Positions 1-9,529 are shown, counted from the stretch's first letter. The stretch: DNA of 64,000 bases from Clostridia bacterium (GCA_910575405.1 CAJTER010000011.1:49212-113211); one strand, 5' to 3'. Numbers and translations are program-made. Notes: generated by a model from the letters alone, not told the origin.

Positions 1-2
1 TG

Positions 3-752
3 GAACGCTCCTTTGAGTCGGAAAAGCAATTTTCAAACGATGCTTCCCACGAGCTGCGGACGCCGGTTTCGGTCATAAGAGCTCAGTGTGAGTATGCCCT
101 CAAAAGCGCCGAAACTCTGGAGGATGCCCAGGCCGCAATGGAGGTCATACTGGATCAGGCCAAAAAAATGTCAGCCCTCATCAACCAGCTTCTCACCCTT
201 GCCAGGGCAGAGCAGGGAACCATGAGCCTGGAGTTTGAAGAGCTGAATATCAGCGAACTGGTTCACATGGTAGCTCTGGAGCAGCAGCAGGCTGCTTCCC
301 GCAAAAACATTGAAATTAAACAGGAAATTCAGGCGGATATTGTCGCCTGCGTCGATGAAGCGCTGTTTTTGCGGCTGTGGATGAACCTGATTTCCAATAG
401 CATCCAGTACGGAAAAGAGGGCGGCTTTGTCCGCATTGTCCTGGAGCAAAAGGGGGATACTGCTATAGGAAAGGTCATTGATAATGGAATCGGCATTGGC
501 CAGGAAGCCCTCCCCAAAATATGGGACCGCTTTTTTCAGGAGAACCCTTCCAGGAGCCTGGAAAACAGCGCCGGGCTGGGCCTTTCTATGGTAAAGTGGA
601 TCATTTCAGCGCTGAACGGGCACATTGAGGCCCGCAGCACTCCTGAGCAGGGGACTTCCTTTACCTTCGAATTTCCGTTAAAGTATCATGCGGATGCAGA
701 TCAGACTGCTTCAAATGGAGAGGCCTGTTATCCTCCATCCACATTTATATGA
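3..752 (+). CDS. Sensor histidine kinase, C-terminal part (5' end outside window)
   Basis: The reading frame is open from the window edge, so the N-terminal sensor and membrane part is missing. The visible part starts just before the H-box (residues SHELRTP, phosphoacceptor His near base 48), followed by the dimerisation helices and a HATPase_c domain with an N-box (NLISNSIQYG), the G1 motif DNGIGIG and the G2 motif GLGLSM. It is a membrane two-component kinase of the OmpR-partner type. The PepSY gene starts 24 bases downstream in the same direction. A kinase followed by a PepSY protein is a common Clostridia arrangement, so the PepSY product may modulate or be controlled by this system. The response regulator would be expected upstream. 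The downstream HATPase part looks intact. Confidence 0.93.
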   Translation, partial: ERSFESEKQFSNDASHELRTPVSVIRAQCEYALKSAETLEDAQAAMEVILDQAKKMSALINQLLTLARAEQGTMSLEFEELNISELVHMVALEQQQAASRKNIEIKQEIQADIVACVDEALFLRLWMNLISNSIQYGKEGGFVRIVLEQKGDTAIGKVIDNGIGIGQEALPKIWDRFFQENPSRSLENSAGLGLSMVKWIISALNGHIEARSTPEQGTSFTFEFPLKYHADADQTASNGEACYPPSTFI

Positions 753-776
753 GATTTAATAAAGGAGTATAAACTT

Positions 777-1511
777 ATGAAAGCTATGATTTTAAAGCAT
801 AAAGCATTATTTATCGTCCTTGGCGCTATTGTCCTGGTAGCAGTCGGCATTGCCGCGGGCATGGGGATTATGGCAAATACTTCCCTCTCAAAGGGCGCCA
901 ATTATATCAGCGCGGAGCAGGCAAAGACCATTGCTCTGGAAAGCGTTGGCGTTTCCCCTGCCAAGGCCACCTTTACAAAGGCAAAGCTGGACAAAGACGG
1001 CAACCATTCTGTCTATGAAATCGAATTTTTTTCCGGTGTCAACGAATATGAGCTGGAAATTGATGCCCGCAGCGGAACGGTTTTAGAAAAAAAGAGCGAG
1101 GCCCTGAATCCCCAACAAATGCCTGATTCCGCTCAGGGGGGCGCTGTGGATCCGTCTTCTGCAGCGGCTTCCGGATCAAACAGCAGTACAGGCAGCAATG
1201 GCGGCACATCCGACTATATTGGCATTGAGCGGGCCAAATCCATTGCCTTAAAACATGCTGGAATATCCGCTGCCAAGGCTACCTTTACAAAGGCAAAGCT
1301 GGACACGGACGATGGCGTTCGCACCTACGAAATTGAATTTTTATCCGGCGATCGGGAATATGAATACGAAATCAACGCCTTTACCGGAGAACTACTGGAT
1401 GTGAGCAACGAGTATAACGACGATTATTACCAGCATCACCAGGAAAACCACGGCCACCATGGCACCGTAATGGGCGCGGGGAACTGTCCTTATCCGGGAT
1501 GCGATCTGTAA
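777..1511 (+). CDS. Membrane-anchored protein with two PepSY domains
   Basis: The 244-residue protein has one N-terminal membrane segment (about residues 10-32) and then two PepSY domains (about 42-105 and 147-208) joined by a Ser/Gly/Asn-rich linker, and ends in a His-rich tail with two cysteines. The two domains share nearly identical stretches (AKATFTKAKLD in both, then YEIEF), and the DNA is equally similar, which points to a fairly recent internal duplication. PepSY domains are thought to inhibit proteases or sense the cell envelope; no catalytic residues are seen. The ATG follows GGAGTATAAACTT, a good ribosome binding site. It is probably co-transcribed with the upstream kinase. The HHQENHGHHG tail could bind metal, but this is inference. 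Confidence 0.9.
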   Translation: MKAMILKHKALFIVLGAIVLVAVGIAAGMGIMANTSLSKGANYISAEQAKTIALESVGVSPAKATFTKAKLDKDGNHSVYEIEFFSGVNEYELEIDARSGTVLEKKSEALNPQQMPDSAQGGAVDPSSAAASGSNSSTGSNGGTSDYIGIERAKSIALKHAGISAAKATFTKAKLDTDDGVRTYEIEFLSGDREYEYEINAFTGELLDVSNEYNDDYYQHHQENHGHHGTVMGAGNCPYPGCDL

Positions 1512-1636
1512 ATACGCCAGAACCGGGAGTGAAAAGCAAAAAAAGTGTTTCTTTTTTCTTCCTCAGGGTATAGGATATCTATAGAAGAAAAAACTAGTGC
1601 CAATGGGACACTTCACCAAATCAGGAGGTTTATTTT

Positions 1637-4174
1637 ATGAAAACACTCAAATTAAAGGACGGGCTTTACTGGACTGGAATACTCGATTCACAGCTTCGCG
1701 TATTCGATATTATTATGGAAACGGAATACGGAACAACTTACAATTCCTATCTCCTGAAGGGTTCGGAAAAAACGGCCCTCTTTGAAACTGCCAAATTCAA
1801 ATGCATTGACGAATATCTGGAGAAGCTCACCTCTCTTATTGATATTAAGGACATCGACTATATTATTGTCGATCATACGGAGCCGGATCACGCGGGTTCC
1901 GCTCAGAGACTCATTGAGATGAACCCTGCCATAAAGCTGGTGGGAACGGCAACTGCTATTAGCTTTATGAAGGAAATCTGCAACATTGAGTTTGCTTCTG
2001 TCATCGTAAAGGAAGGGGATACTCTGTCCCTGGGCGACAAGACCCTGAAGTTCATCGCGGCGCCTAACCTTCACTGGCCGGACGCCATGTACACCTATGT
2101 GCCGGAGGATAAAGTTCTCTTTACCTGCGACTCCTTTGGCTCCCACTACAGCTTTGACGAAATCTTAAGCTCTAAGGTAACGGATCAGGAAGGCTACATG
2201 AGCGCCCTGCGCTATTACTTTGACAACATCATGGGACCCTTCAAGCCGTATGTGCTGAAGGCCATCGACAAGATCAAGGATCTGGATTTCGATATGGTAT
2301 GCCCGGGCCATGGACCTGTTCTGGACGAAGATCCGTGGAAGATCATTAACATTTACAAGGGCTGGTCCACAGAAGAAAACCCCAACACCAAGAAAACCGT
2401 CGTCATTCCATATGTAGCCGCTTATGGGTACACGGAAGTCCTGGCAAACAAAATCACGGAAGGGATCAAGGCTTCCGGCGATATCGAAGTACGGCTCTTT
2501 GATATGGTCACCTCGGATCAGGCTCAGGTTCTGGGGGAAATCTACTGGGCAGACGGGCTTCTCTTTGGAACGCCTACTATTTTGGGCGAAGCCTTAAAGC
2601 CAATCTGGGATCTGACCACTTCTATCTTCCCGGTACTCCACGGCGGCAAAATCGCTTCTGCTTTCGGTTCTTATGGCTGGAGCGGAGAAGCGGTTCCTCA
2701 TATGATCGAACGACTGAAACAGCTGCGCATGAAGGTTTATGGAAACGGTCTCAGAGTCCGCTTCAAACCATCGGAAGCTCAGCTGGCGGACGCTTATGAA
2801 TTCGGCTACAACTTCGGACGCTCTGTACTGGAAGGCGCCATTGTGGAAGACGCTCCCGCACCTTCTGGCAAGAGAAGCTGGAAGTGTCTGGTATGCGGTG
2901 AAATTATCGAAGGGGCTAATCCTCCGGAAAGCTGCCCAATCTGCGGCGTAGGCCCGGAACAGTTTGTGGAAGTCTCTGTGGAAGAGGTAACCTATTCCTC
3001 CGACCGCGCGGAAAATATCGTAGTAATCGGCTCCGGTATTGCGGGACTTTCCGCCTGTGATGAAATCAGAAAGAGGAACAAGGTTTGTTCCATTGAAATT
3101 ATTTCTGACGAAGACGTTTTCTGCTACAACCGTCCGATGCTGACAAAGGGCATTCTGTCTGAGTTTGATGCCCTAAACTTCTTCACAAAACAGCTGGATT
3201 GGTATCAGGAAAATAATATCACCCTGACCCTTTCCACAAAAGTGGAGTCTATTGATACGGCAGGCAAGCTCCTCAAGTGTTCCGATGGGAAGCAGAGAAG
3301 CTACGACAAGCTAATTCTGGCAACAGGCGCGGAATGCAACGTTCCGCCTATCAAGGGCGCGGACAGCGATAACGTATTTGTTATCCGCAAGCTGGCTGAT
3401 GCTAATGCCATTCGTGAGCGTCTCGACTCTGTCAAGGATATTGCGGTAATCGGTGGCGGTGTTCTCGGTCTTGAAGCTGCGTGGGAATTCGACCGGGCAG
3501 GAAAGAATGTAACCATTCTGGAGCTTTCTGATGCTCTGATGAAAAATCAGCTGGACGCAGGCGCATCCCAGATTCTCAGAGCAGGTGCGGAAAAATCCGG
3601 AATCCAGGTGCTCACCGGTATTCAGATTGCCCAGATCACCGAATCTGGCGTGGAGCTTTCTGACGGCACGAAAGTACCGGGACAGATGGTTATCATCTCA
3701 GCCGGCGTAAAACCAAATGCTGCTGTAGCAGTAGCTGCCGGAATTGACGGAGAACGCTGGATCAATGTAAATGAAAAGATGGAAACCAGCGCTAAAGACG
3801 TTTATGCCTGTGGTGACGTGGCAATGTGCAATGGCAAGAGCGTCGGTATCTGGAATCAGGGCCTGGAAATGGGTAAGGTTGCAGGAGCTAATGCTGCTGG
3901 TGATGAAACGACTTACAAACCGGTTACACCGTCCAACGCTTACAGCGGCATGGGAATTGAGCTCTTTGCTATCGGTGATAACGGCAAAAACCCGGATCTC
4001 AACTACAAGGCTCTGGAGCTTTCCGATCCGGCAAAGGGCATTTACAAAAAGCTCTACTTTGTCAACAACCGCTTTACAGGTGGCATCCTGGTGGGTGATG
4101 TCAGCCACTCTGCAAAACTCCTCCAGGGCTACGAAAAGAAACTGACTCTGGAAGATATGATGAGTGTGCTGTAA
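1637..4174 (+). CDS. Flavodiiron protein-rubredoxin-NADH:rubredoxin oxidoreductase fusion
   Basis: This 845-residue cytoplasmic protein has a metallo-beta-lactamase-like diiron domain (about 1-245, ligands H80, E82, D84, H85 in HTEPDH), a flavodoxin FMN domain (about 250-395), a rubredoxin domain with CxxC pairs at 417/420 and 433/436, and a C-terminal FAD/NAD(P)H pyridine-nucleotide reductase (from about 460, with two GxGxxG motifs). The set allows NADH electrons to pass through FAD and rubredoxin to FMN and the diiron centre, reducing O2 to water and/or NO to N2O. This domain order matches what has been called class F flavodiiron proteins. The start follows AGGAGG by 7 bases. It stands alone as a transcription unit with a terminator after it, consistent with an oxygen-defence enzyme of an anaerobe. 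Confidence 0.95.
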   Translation: MKTLKLKDGLYWTGILDSQLRVFDIIMETEYGTTYNSYLLKGSEKTALFETAKFKCIDEYLEKLTSLIDIKDIDYIIVDHTEPDHAGSAQRLIEMNPAIKLVGTATAISFMKEICNIEFASVIVKEGDTLSLGDKTLKFIAAPNLHWPDAMYTYVPEDKVLFTCDSFGSHYSFDEILSSKVTDQEGYMSALRYYFDNIMGPFKPYVLKAIDKIKDLDFDMVCPGHGPVLDEDPWKIINIYKGWSTEENPNTKKTVVIPYVAAYGYTEVLANKITEGIKASGDIEVRLFDMVTSDQAQVLGEIYWADGLLFGTPTILGEALKPIWDLTTSIFPVLHGGKIASAFGSYGWSGEAVPHMIERLKQLRMKVYGNGLRVRFKPSEAQLADAYEFGYNFGRSVLEGAIVEDAPAPSGKRSWKCLVCGEIIEGANPPESCPICGVGPEQFVEVSVEEVTYSSDRAENIVVIGSGIAGLSACDEIRKRNKVCSIEIISDEDVFCYNRPMLTKGILSEFDALNFFTKQLDWYQENNITLTLSTKVESIDTAGKLLKCSDGKQRSYDKLILATGAECNVPPIKGADSDNVFVIRKLADANAIRERLDSVKDIAVIGGGVLGLEAAWEFDRAGKNVTILELSDALMKNQLDAGASQILRAGAEKSGIQVLTGIQIAQITESGVELSDGTKVPGQMVIISAGVKPNAAVAVAAGIDGERWINVNEKMETSAKDVYACGDVAMCNGKSVGIWNQGLEMGKVAGANAAGDETTYKPVTPSNAYSGMGIELFAIGDNGKNPDLNYKALELSDPAKGIYKKLYFVNNRFTGGILVGDVSHSAKLLQGYEKKLTLEDMMSVL

Positions 4175-4257
4175 GATCATAAAGCTTGCAGGCACTTTCT
4201 GAAAATAGGGAAGGGAATTTTCCTTAAAAGGAATTCCGGCCATTCCAATCAAATATT

Positions 4258-4310
4258 ACAAAGAGTCTGCAGGCGCTCCATAAGAAAGCCCGCAGGCTCT
4301 TTGTTTTTCG
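4258..4310 (+). terminator. Rho-independent terminator after the flavodiiron fusion gene
   Basis: AAAGAGTCTGCAGGC pairs with GCCCGCAGGCTCTTT (G-U pairs allowed) across a short loop and is followed by GTTTTTC. It lies about 85 bases after the stop codon. Confidence 0.8.
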
Positions 4311-4370
4311 TGTACAAAGAATATCCCGCTCAATATATGCAGCTTTTAGGGGAGAATCACTACAGATAAT

Positions 4371-5690
4371 ATGGATAAACGTATCACATTAACAGAAGGG
4401 GCTATTTTAAAAAATCTGATGCTCTTTGCCCTGCCCATGATGGCGGGGAATTTCCTGCAGCAGATTTATAATATTGCCGACACACTCATTGTCGGACGTT
4501 TTTTGGGCTCCGCCGCTCTGGCGGCTGTTGGCTCTTCCTATACCCTGATGACATTTCTCACTTCCCTCATCATTGGTCTCTGCATGGGGAGCGGCGCCCT
4601 CTTTTCCAAATGGTACGGCGCGGGAAAGATGGAGGAACTAAAGCTGGATATCCGGCTGTCCTTTTGCTTTATTGCTGCCGTCACTCTTGTAATTTATGCT
4701 GTCGTCTTTTCCTGCACCGACGGAATCCTTCGCCTGCTTTCTGTACCTTCGGATATTTATGCACTGATGCGGAGCTATGTGCGCATCGTCTTTGTTGGAA
4801 TCGGCTTTACTTTTCTCTATAACTTTTTTGCCTATCTGCTGCGCTCCATGGGGAACTCCCTTGTTCCCCTGTACTTCCTGGCAGCAGCTTCCATCCTCAA
4901 TATTGTGCTGGATCTGTATTTTGTCCTTTCCCTCAAATGGGGCATTCCCGGAGCAGCGGCAGCTACTGTCATTGCCCAGGGGATTGCGGGCCTGGGGATT
5001 ACTGCATATACCCTTGCCAAAAATTCGGTTCTTTTGCGGGCAGGGTCAAGCTTTCAGTGGGAACGAATTGCCCTTATCATCAAAAACGATGTGCTTACCG
5101 GGCTGCAGCAGTCGGTCATGAACCTGGGAATTCTCATGATCCAGGGGCTGGTCAACAGCTTTGGCACCGTCATTATGGCGGCCTTTGCAGCTGCCGTCAA
5201 AATCGACACTCTGGCCTATATGCCGGCGCAGGAATTCGGAAATGCTTATTCGCTCTTTGTCTCCCAAAACTTCGGCGCAGGCAAAAAGGATCGCATCCGG
5301 CAGGGGACAAAGCTTTCCGTCTTCGTATCCGTTTCTTTTTGCATTTTTATATCTATTATCGTATGGATATTCGCATTACCCCTCATGGGGCTGTTTGTAG
5401 AGCCTTCCGAAACCGCCGTTATTCTGGAGGGAGTACGATATCTGCGTATTGAAGGGGCCTTTTACTTTGGTATCGGCTGCCTCTTCCTGCTTTACGGCTA
5501 TTATCGGGGGATCCAGCGGGCGGAACTGTCCCTGGTGCTCACCGTCATTTCCCTGGGCACGCGGGTGCTGCTTTCTTATCTGCTGGCTCCCAATACGCCT
5601 CTTGGGGCATCGGCCATTTGGTGGTCCATTCCCATCGGCTGGATATTGGCGGATGTGGCGGGATTTTTGTATGATCGGAAGCTGGGGTAA
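4371..5690 (+). CDS. MATE family efflux transporter
   Basis: The 439-residue integral membrane protein has about 12 hydrophobic segments and the MATE hallmarks near the N-terminus (LPMMAGNFLQQIYNIADT followed by VGRFLG). These proteins export cationic drugs or metabolites using Na+ or H+ gradients. Length is normal for the family. A purine-rich AGGGGAG lies about 15 bases before the ATG, a somewhat long spacing. The next gene, on the other strand, encodes a TipAS-type MerR regulator that ends 117 bases away. The two are convergent, so direct control through a shared promoter is not indicated, although a drug-related link is possible. Confidence 0.94.
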   Translation: MDKRITLTEGAILKNLMLFALPMMAGNFLQQIYNIADTLIVGRFLGSAALAAVGSSYTLMTFLTSLIIGLCMGSGALFSKWYGAGKMEELKLDIRLSFCFIAAVTLVIYAVVFSCTDGILRLLSVPSDIYALMRSYVRIVFVGIGFTFLYNFFAYLLRSMGNSLVPLYFLAAASILNIVLDLYFVLSLKWGIPGAAAATVIAQGIAGLGITAYTLAKNSVLLRAGSSFQWERIALIIKNDVLTGLQQSVMNLGILMIQGLVNSFGTVIMAAFAAAVKIDTLAYMPAQEFGNAYSLFVSQNFGAGKKDRIRQGTKLSVFVSVSFCIFISIIVWIFALPLMGLFVEPSETAVILEGVRYLRIEGAFYFGIGCLFLLYGYYRGIQRAELSLVLTVISLGTRVLLSYLLAPNTPLGASAIWWSIPIGWILADVAGFLYDRKLG

Positions 5691-5806
5691 AGGAGCCTGA
5701 CTCAGAGACAGTGCCTCGAAAAAGCTCCCTGCCCCGCGGCCAAACTGCTGCAGAGCAAGGAGCTAATCGTTTCATTGTTTTTCCTTGATTTCGCTTCCTA
5801 AGCTAT

Positions 5807-6535
5807 CTACGCACCGCAGTGCGCCTCTATGGCCCGGCATACAAACTCCGCTGTTCCCGGCCCGCCAGCGTTGTCGATGTTTTCGGTAAAGCTTCCGCCT
5901 CCCGCGTACATCTGTCCCAAAGAATGGAGAATTTCGTCCGTGCAGGTGTAGTAATTCTCAGTAATGCAGTTCTGCAGCTTTTTTACCTGCAGCTGAACTG
6001 CTTCATCAGCTGGCTCCAGTTCTTTCATCTTTCCAAGCTCTGCCATTATGGCCATCAGTTCGATGCCCATGCGCTGCTCCTCCTCTCTGGTTCTTCCTGC
6101 TGACTTTTCCTCGTATTCCCGGTATTCCTTTGTCTGCCCCCAGGCCGCCTTTGCCTGTCTGGCATACTCGTCGATTTTTGTCGTATCAAATGCTGTAAAA
6201 TCCAATTTTCTCACTCCTATCGCTTTTATTCCACGAGCGAGGTTGATGAGATTCTCCAGATGCTCCTTTTTCATCTGAAGCAGTGTAATCTGCTGCTCAA
6301 GGGCCTGACTGCGATCAAAATCGGGGCTTTCCAGAATGTCGCGGATTTCCTTCAGCGGAAACTCCAGTTCCTTGAAGAGCAAGATATATTGTAGGCGCTC
6401 TAAGGCCGCATCGTCATACAGCCGGTAGCCTGCTGCTGTGACTTCTGTAGGATGCAGAAGCCCAATCCGATCATAATGATGAAGGGCGCGTATGCTGACC
6501 CCGGTCCGCTCACTTACCTTATGGACTGTCATCAT
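5807..6535 (-). CDS. MerR family regulator with TipAS-like drug-binding domain
   Basis: The 242-residue protein starts with a MerR winged helix (VHKVSERTGVSIRALHHYD, about 4-70), continues with the dimerisation coiled coil (about 75-120) and ends in a TipAS-like domain (about 125-240). TipA-like proteins bind thiopeptides or other ligands and activate promoters with overlong spacers. The gene has just such a promoter (separate entry), so it is probably self-regulated. The start is the second codon pair ATGATG after AGGAGGAAAG. Ligand specificity cannot be read from the sequence. The neighbouring MATE pump makes a multidrug-response role plausible but unproven. Confidence 0.92.
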   Translation of the reverse strand: MMTVHKVSERTGVSIRALHHYDRIGLLHPTEVTAAGYRLYDDAALERLQYILLFKELEFPLKEIRDILESPDFDRSQALEQQITLLQMKKEHLENLINLARGIKAIGVRKLDFTAFDTTKIDEYARQAKAAWGQTKEYREYEEKSAGRTREEEQRMGIELMAIMAELGKMKELEPADEAVQLQVKKLQNCITENYYTCTDEILHSLGQMYAGGGSFTENIDNAGGPGTAEFVCRAIEAHCGA

Positions 6536-6561
6536 AATTCTTTCCTCCTTCGTGTAAGTCC

Positions 6562-6592
6562 ATCATAAACTATGACGCAGGGCAAGGGTCAA
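6562..6592 (-). promoter_or_regulatory. MerR-type promoter with 19-bp spacer
   Basis: On the minus strand TTGACC and TATGAT are separated by 19 bases, the overlong spacing typical of promoters activated by MerR proteins through DNA untwisting. It lies 27 bases upstream of the MerR/TipAS start codon, which suggests autoregulation. Confidence 0.65.
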
Positions 6593-6680
6593 GAGGAAAA
6601 TTTTTTTGGCAATCCCATATACTCGCCACAGTGCAAAGGACAGCAGCGAAGGGATCACATATTGAAAGAAGGTTTTAACA

Positions 6681-7148
6681 TCATTCCTTTGGTTCACAGC
6701 TTTCCCTTTCTCCCGCTTTACTGAATAGCTCCACAAATTGCGTCATGCTGTCATTCAGCTGCTTCATTTGCTCCATTCCCATTTTCTCTGCTACGAACAT
6801 CTCAACTTTGCGCAACTGCGAAACAATGGTATCTGCGTATTCCTGCCCTTCTTTTGTAAAGCGGATCCGCTTGTTTCGTTTGTCCTCTTCCACAGGCAGC
6901 AATTCTACGAGTCCTTTCTTCTCAAAATCTTTCAAGACCATATTGATTGTCTGCTTTGGAATCAGCCACCTCTGGCTGATTTTCTTCTGCGTGCAAGTAT
7001 CCTGGCCTTCGTAAATAGCGGATAATACTAAGAGGCTGTTGACCGATACACCATGTTTTTTTGCCCATTCCTGGTACACATAATTGTATTCCTGCCATAC
7101 AGCATAAAATTGGTTCAGTTGTTTCATAAGAATAGTGTTGTTCATCAT
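6681..7148 (-). CDS. MarR family transcriptional regulator
   Basis: The 155-residue protein has the MarR winged-helix layout: N-terminal helix, HTH around 55-90 (TCTQKKISQRWLIPKQTINM), wing with EEDKRNKRIRFT near 103-114, and a C-terminal dimerisation helix. MarR proteins repress genes for drug efflux, aromatic acid breakdown or oxidative stress and release DNA on ligand binding. A strong paired operator sits 15 bases upstream of the start (separate entry), so it almost certainly represses itself. No obvious target gene lies in the same operon; the only thing upstream is a 40-codon remnant at 7292-7414 on the other strand, which may be what is left of the regulated gene. Confidence 0.92.
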   Translation of the reverse strand: MMNNTILMKQLNQFYAVWQEYNYVYQEWAKKHGVSVNSLLVLSAIYEGQDTCTQKKISQRWLIPKQTINMVLKDFEKKGLVELLPVEEDKRNKRIRFTKEGQEYADTIVSQLRKVEMFVAEKMGMEQMKQLNDSMTQFVELFSKAGERESCEPKE

Positions 7149-7162
7149 AAGGTTCCTCTATT

Positions 7163-7220
7163 CAATTAGTCTGGTTTGTACTATTCGCATTCATATTATA
7201 GTACATAATCGGACTAATTG
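7163..7220. promoter_or_regulatory. Paired inverted operator upstream of marR
   Basis: Two 20-21 bp near-palindromic boxes face each other: ATTAGTCTGGTTTGTACTAT at 7165-7184 and its inverted partner at 7198-7218. The outer arms CAATTAGTC (7163-7171) and GACTAATTG (7212-7220) are perfect inverted repeats, as are TGTACTAT (7177-7184) and ATAGTACA (7198-7205). Symmetry and position fit MarR binding. Confidence 0.7.
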
Positions 7221-7291
7221 TCAAGTTCAAAAATATTGACTTAAGGCAAAATAGGATTGGACGCCAGGTTTGAATTCTTAAGAAACACTAG

Positions 7292-7414
7292 ATTTTTTCT
7301 ACACTTACAGCAAAAGAAGGGCAGAAAACAGGGGATACAGGAGCAGCCGAATACTTTTCAAAAGATTACCCTGATAAAAAGACGAAATGGATTGCAATCT
7401 TTCAGGCCATCTAG
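7292..7414 (+). pseudogene. Possible 40-codon gene remnant between marR and the chemotaxis gene
   Basis: A reading frame bounded by stops (TAG before, TAG at 7412-7414) has protein-like composition, with GDTGAAEYFSKDYPDKKTKW near its middle, but no start codon. It may be the C-terminus of a gene once divergent from marR. I cannot name the family. It could be chance. Confidence 0.3.
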
Positions 7415-7473
7415 TATATTTATAATTAGGTGTTAGACACTCAATCAATTATTACATAACAGGAGTAAGAAAT

Positions 7474-9150
7474 ATGAACAAGAACAGAATTCCCCCGAAA
7501 AGAAAACGTACCGCAGGTGGCAAGCAGGTTCGCATCGGCCAGAAGGTCGGTAGAATGACGATCATCATGCAGACGGTATCCGTCATATTTGCAGTGGCCA
7601 TGTGCGTGATCATGTTTCATTCCCTGGCTACGGGAATGCTGGAACAGCGCTGTACCAATGGAACGAACATGCTGGCCTTCGCACTGGAGCACACTAGTGA
7701 GGATCAGGATCCCAACGCCCTGCTGGATGAGCTGAAAGCACGCATGGGCTGCGAATTCACCATTTTTGAGGGAGACACCCGGGCCTATACCACGGTAATT
7801 CAGGACGGCCAACGGATCACCGGAACCCCACTGTCCCCTGAGCTCAGCGAGATCGTACTCCAGGAGGGCCAGGACTATATCGGCAAAGCCACGATATTGG
7901 ATGAGAGCTACCTGTGTTCTTATGTTCCCACAAAGGATGCATCCGGCGCAGTAAACGGCTTGCTCTTTGCAGGCATTTCCAGTGCCGATGCCAACCGGCA
8001 GATTCTGATTACGGTGCTTCTCTCCGTTCTGGTGAGCATTCTCGTCATTGTTGTCTGCGTCATGATTATGGTGCGCTACCTGAAAAAGACAGTTTCCAAT
8101 CCCCTGGCTGAGATTACTTCCGTGGCAGGGCGGCTGGAGAAAGGTGATCTTGGTCTGATCTCTGGTCAGAAGAGTCAGATCACTACCAATTCCAATGATG
8201 AGATAGGCGAGTTGGCCCATATTTTCCAGGGAACAATCCAGCGACTCCGTTCTTATATTGGTGAAATTTCCGAGATTCTGGGTTGCATTGCTAATGGCGA
8301 TCTGACCACCTCCATCCAGCAGGACTATGTAGGCGATTTCATGTCCATCAAGCAATCCATGGGAGAGATCAGCACTAAGCTTAATGACACTATGAGCCAA
8401 ATCCAACAGAGCGCTAACCAGGTCTCCGCTGGTTCTGAACAGGTGTCCAACAGTGCTCAAGCTCTGGCTCAAGGCGCTACACAGCAGGCCAGCTCCGTTC
8501 AAGAGCTCTCTGCCACCATTAGTGACATCTCTGAGAATTCCAAGATCACTGCCAAGGCTACCCAGGAGGCCGGCCAATTTGTGGATCAGGCGGGAAGCCA
8601 GTTGAATGCCAGCGTGGAATGTGTCCAGCAGCTGAATGTTGCGATGGATAAGATTTCTAGATCTTCTGAAGAGATTGCCAAGATCATTACCGCCATTGAG
8701 AACATTGCTTTCCAGACCAACATTCTTGCCTTGAACGCTGCTGTGGAGGCGGCCCGGGCGGGCAATGCCGGGAAGGGTTTTGCCGTTGTCGCCGATGAAG
8801 TACGAGATTTAGCGAACAAATCCGATGAAGCTGCTAAAGCCACCAAGGAATTGATTGAAAGCTCCATCAGCGCCGTAACCGAGGGAAATAACGTGGTAGA
8901 GCAAGTCACGGCAGCTCTAGGCCGCACCAGCGAGAGCGCCGGCGGCGTAACTACCAAGATGGCCATTGTAGTAGATGCAATAGAAAAGCAAACCGCTGCC
9001 CTCGACCAGGTTACCGATGGCATTGACCAGATTTCCAGCGTGGTACAGACCAACTCGGCCACCAGCGAACAGTCCGCTGCTGCCAGCCAGGAGCTGAGCG
9101 GCCAAGCTGCACTGATGAAGAGACTGGTAGCTACCGTCCGCCTGAAATAG
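7474..9150 (+). CDS. Methyl-accepting chemotaxis protein
   Basis: The 558-residue receptor has a positively charged N-terminus, a first membrane helix (about 29-50), an external sensor of about 120 residues of the single-Cache size, a second membrane helix (about 172-195), a HAMP domain (about 197-250) and a long cytoplasmic coiled coil. The signalling hairpin tip is present ([19 protein letters not shown] then [13 protein letters not shown]), so it should couple to CheW/CheA. No CheB/CheR-binding pentapeptide is visible at the C-terminus. The ATG follows AGGAG in AACAGGAGTAAGAAAT. No other chemotaxis genes are in this window, so it is an orphan receptor; the ligand is unknown. Confidence 0.95.
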   Translation: MNKNRIPPKRKRTAGGKQVRIGQKVGRMTIIMQTVSVIFAVAMCVIMFHSLATGMLEQRCTNGTNMLAFALEHTSEDQDPNALLDELKARMGCEFTIFEGDTRAYTTVIQDGQRITGTPLSPELSEIVLQEGQDYIGKATILDESYLCSYVPTKDASGAVNGLLFAGISSADANRQILITVLLSVLVSILVIVVCVMIMVRYLKKTVSNPLAEITSVAGRLEKGDLGLISGQKSQITTNSNDEIGELAHIFQGTIQRLRSYIGEISEILGCIANGDLTTSIQQDYVGDFMSIKQSMGEISTKLNDTMSQIQQSANQVSAGSEQVSNSAQALAQGATQQASSVQELSATISDISENSKITAKATQEAGQFVDQAGSQLNASVECVQQLNVAMDKISRSSEEIAKIITAIENIAFQTNILALNAAVEAARAGNAGKGFAVVADEVRDLANKSDEAAKATKELIESSISAVTEGNNVVEQVTAALGRTSESAGGVTTKMAIVVDAIEKQTAALDQVTDGIDQISSVVQTNSATSEQSAAASQELSGQAALMKRLVATVRLK

Positions 9151-9210
9151 GCCGAAATCCGTTTTTTCATTACCCGCGCTGCTACCTGCCTGCTCCCTAT
9201 CATGATTCAA

Positions 9211-9529
9211 GTGAGTAGACCTGAGGAACCGCCCCTCAGGTCTCTCTCAGAACCGTACGTGGACCTCTCAGCTCATACGCCTCTCATTATCCATCCCTGT
9301 ATCTTCCGGTTGAACATGTTTGCTAGGTCCTGCAGGTCTTTGTCTGATGTTAATTGCAGTTTCCATCCCCGCACTTCTTTCCGTATCGCTTTCTCTGCTT
9401 TCTCGTTGATTGCCAGCAGGAAGTTGGTAAAAAACTTTCCATATCGGTTCTTCGCATGTCTGGGCCAAGCCTTATATGCGGTTCCTGTCTGTCAGGTCCA
9501 AGGTTTGCTTACAGTAAACTGTACCCCTT
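9211..9529 (-). mobile_element. Group II intron remnant: end of RT/maturase gene plus domains V and VI
   Basis: On the minus strand the frame from about 9491 to 9290 encodes the end of a group II intron reverse transcriptase: RHAKNRYGKFFTNF, then RGWKLQLTSDKDLQDL and NMFNRKIQGWI, ending in a stop only a few residues before the RNA domains. Bases 9249-9284 form domain V (AGAGGCGTATGAGC loop ACGTACGGTTCT), and 9211-9248 form domain VI ending in CTACTCAC, the usual intron 3' end. The RT core, maturase end and all 5' RNA domains are missing, so it cannot move or splice. It is cut off at its 5' side by the IS3-type element that begins at 9530. Confidence 0.8.

Noticed and set aside
7441..8577. 378-residue minus-strand frame opposite the chemotaxis gene
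   Set aside because: Long antisense frame caused by codon bias of the real receptor; no motif and no start signal.
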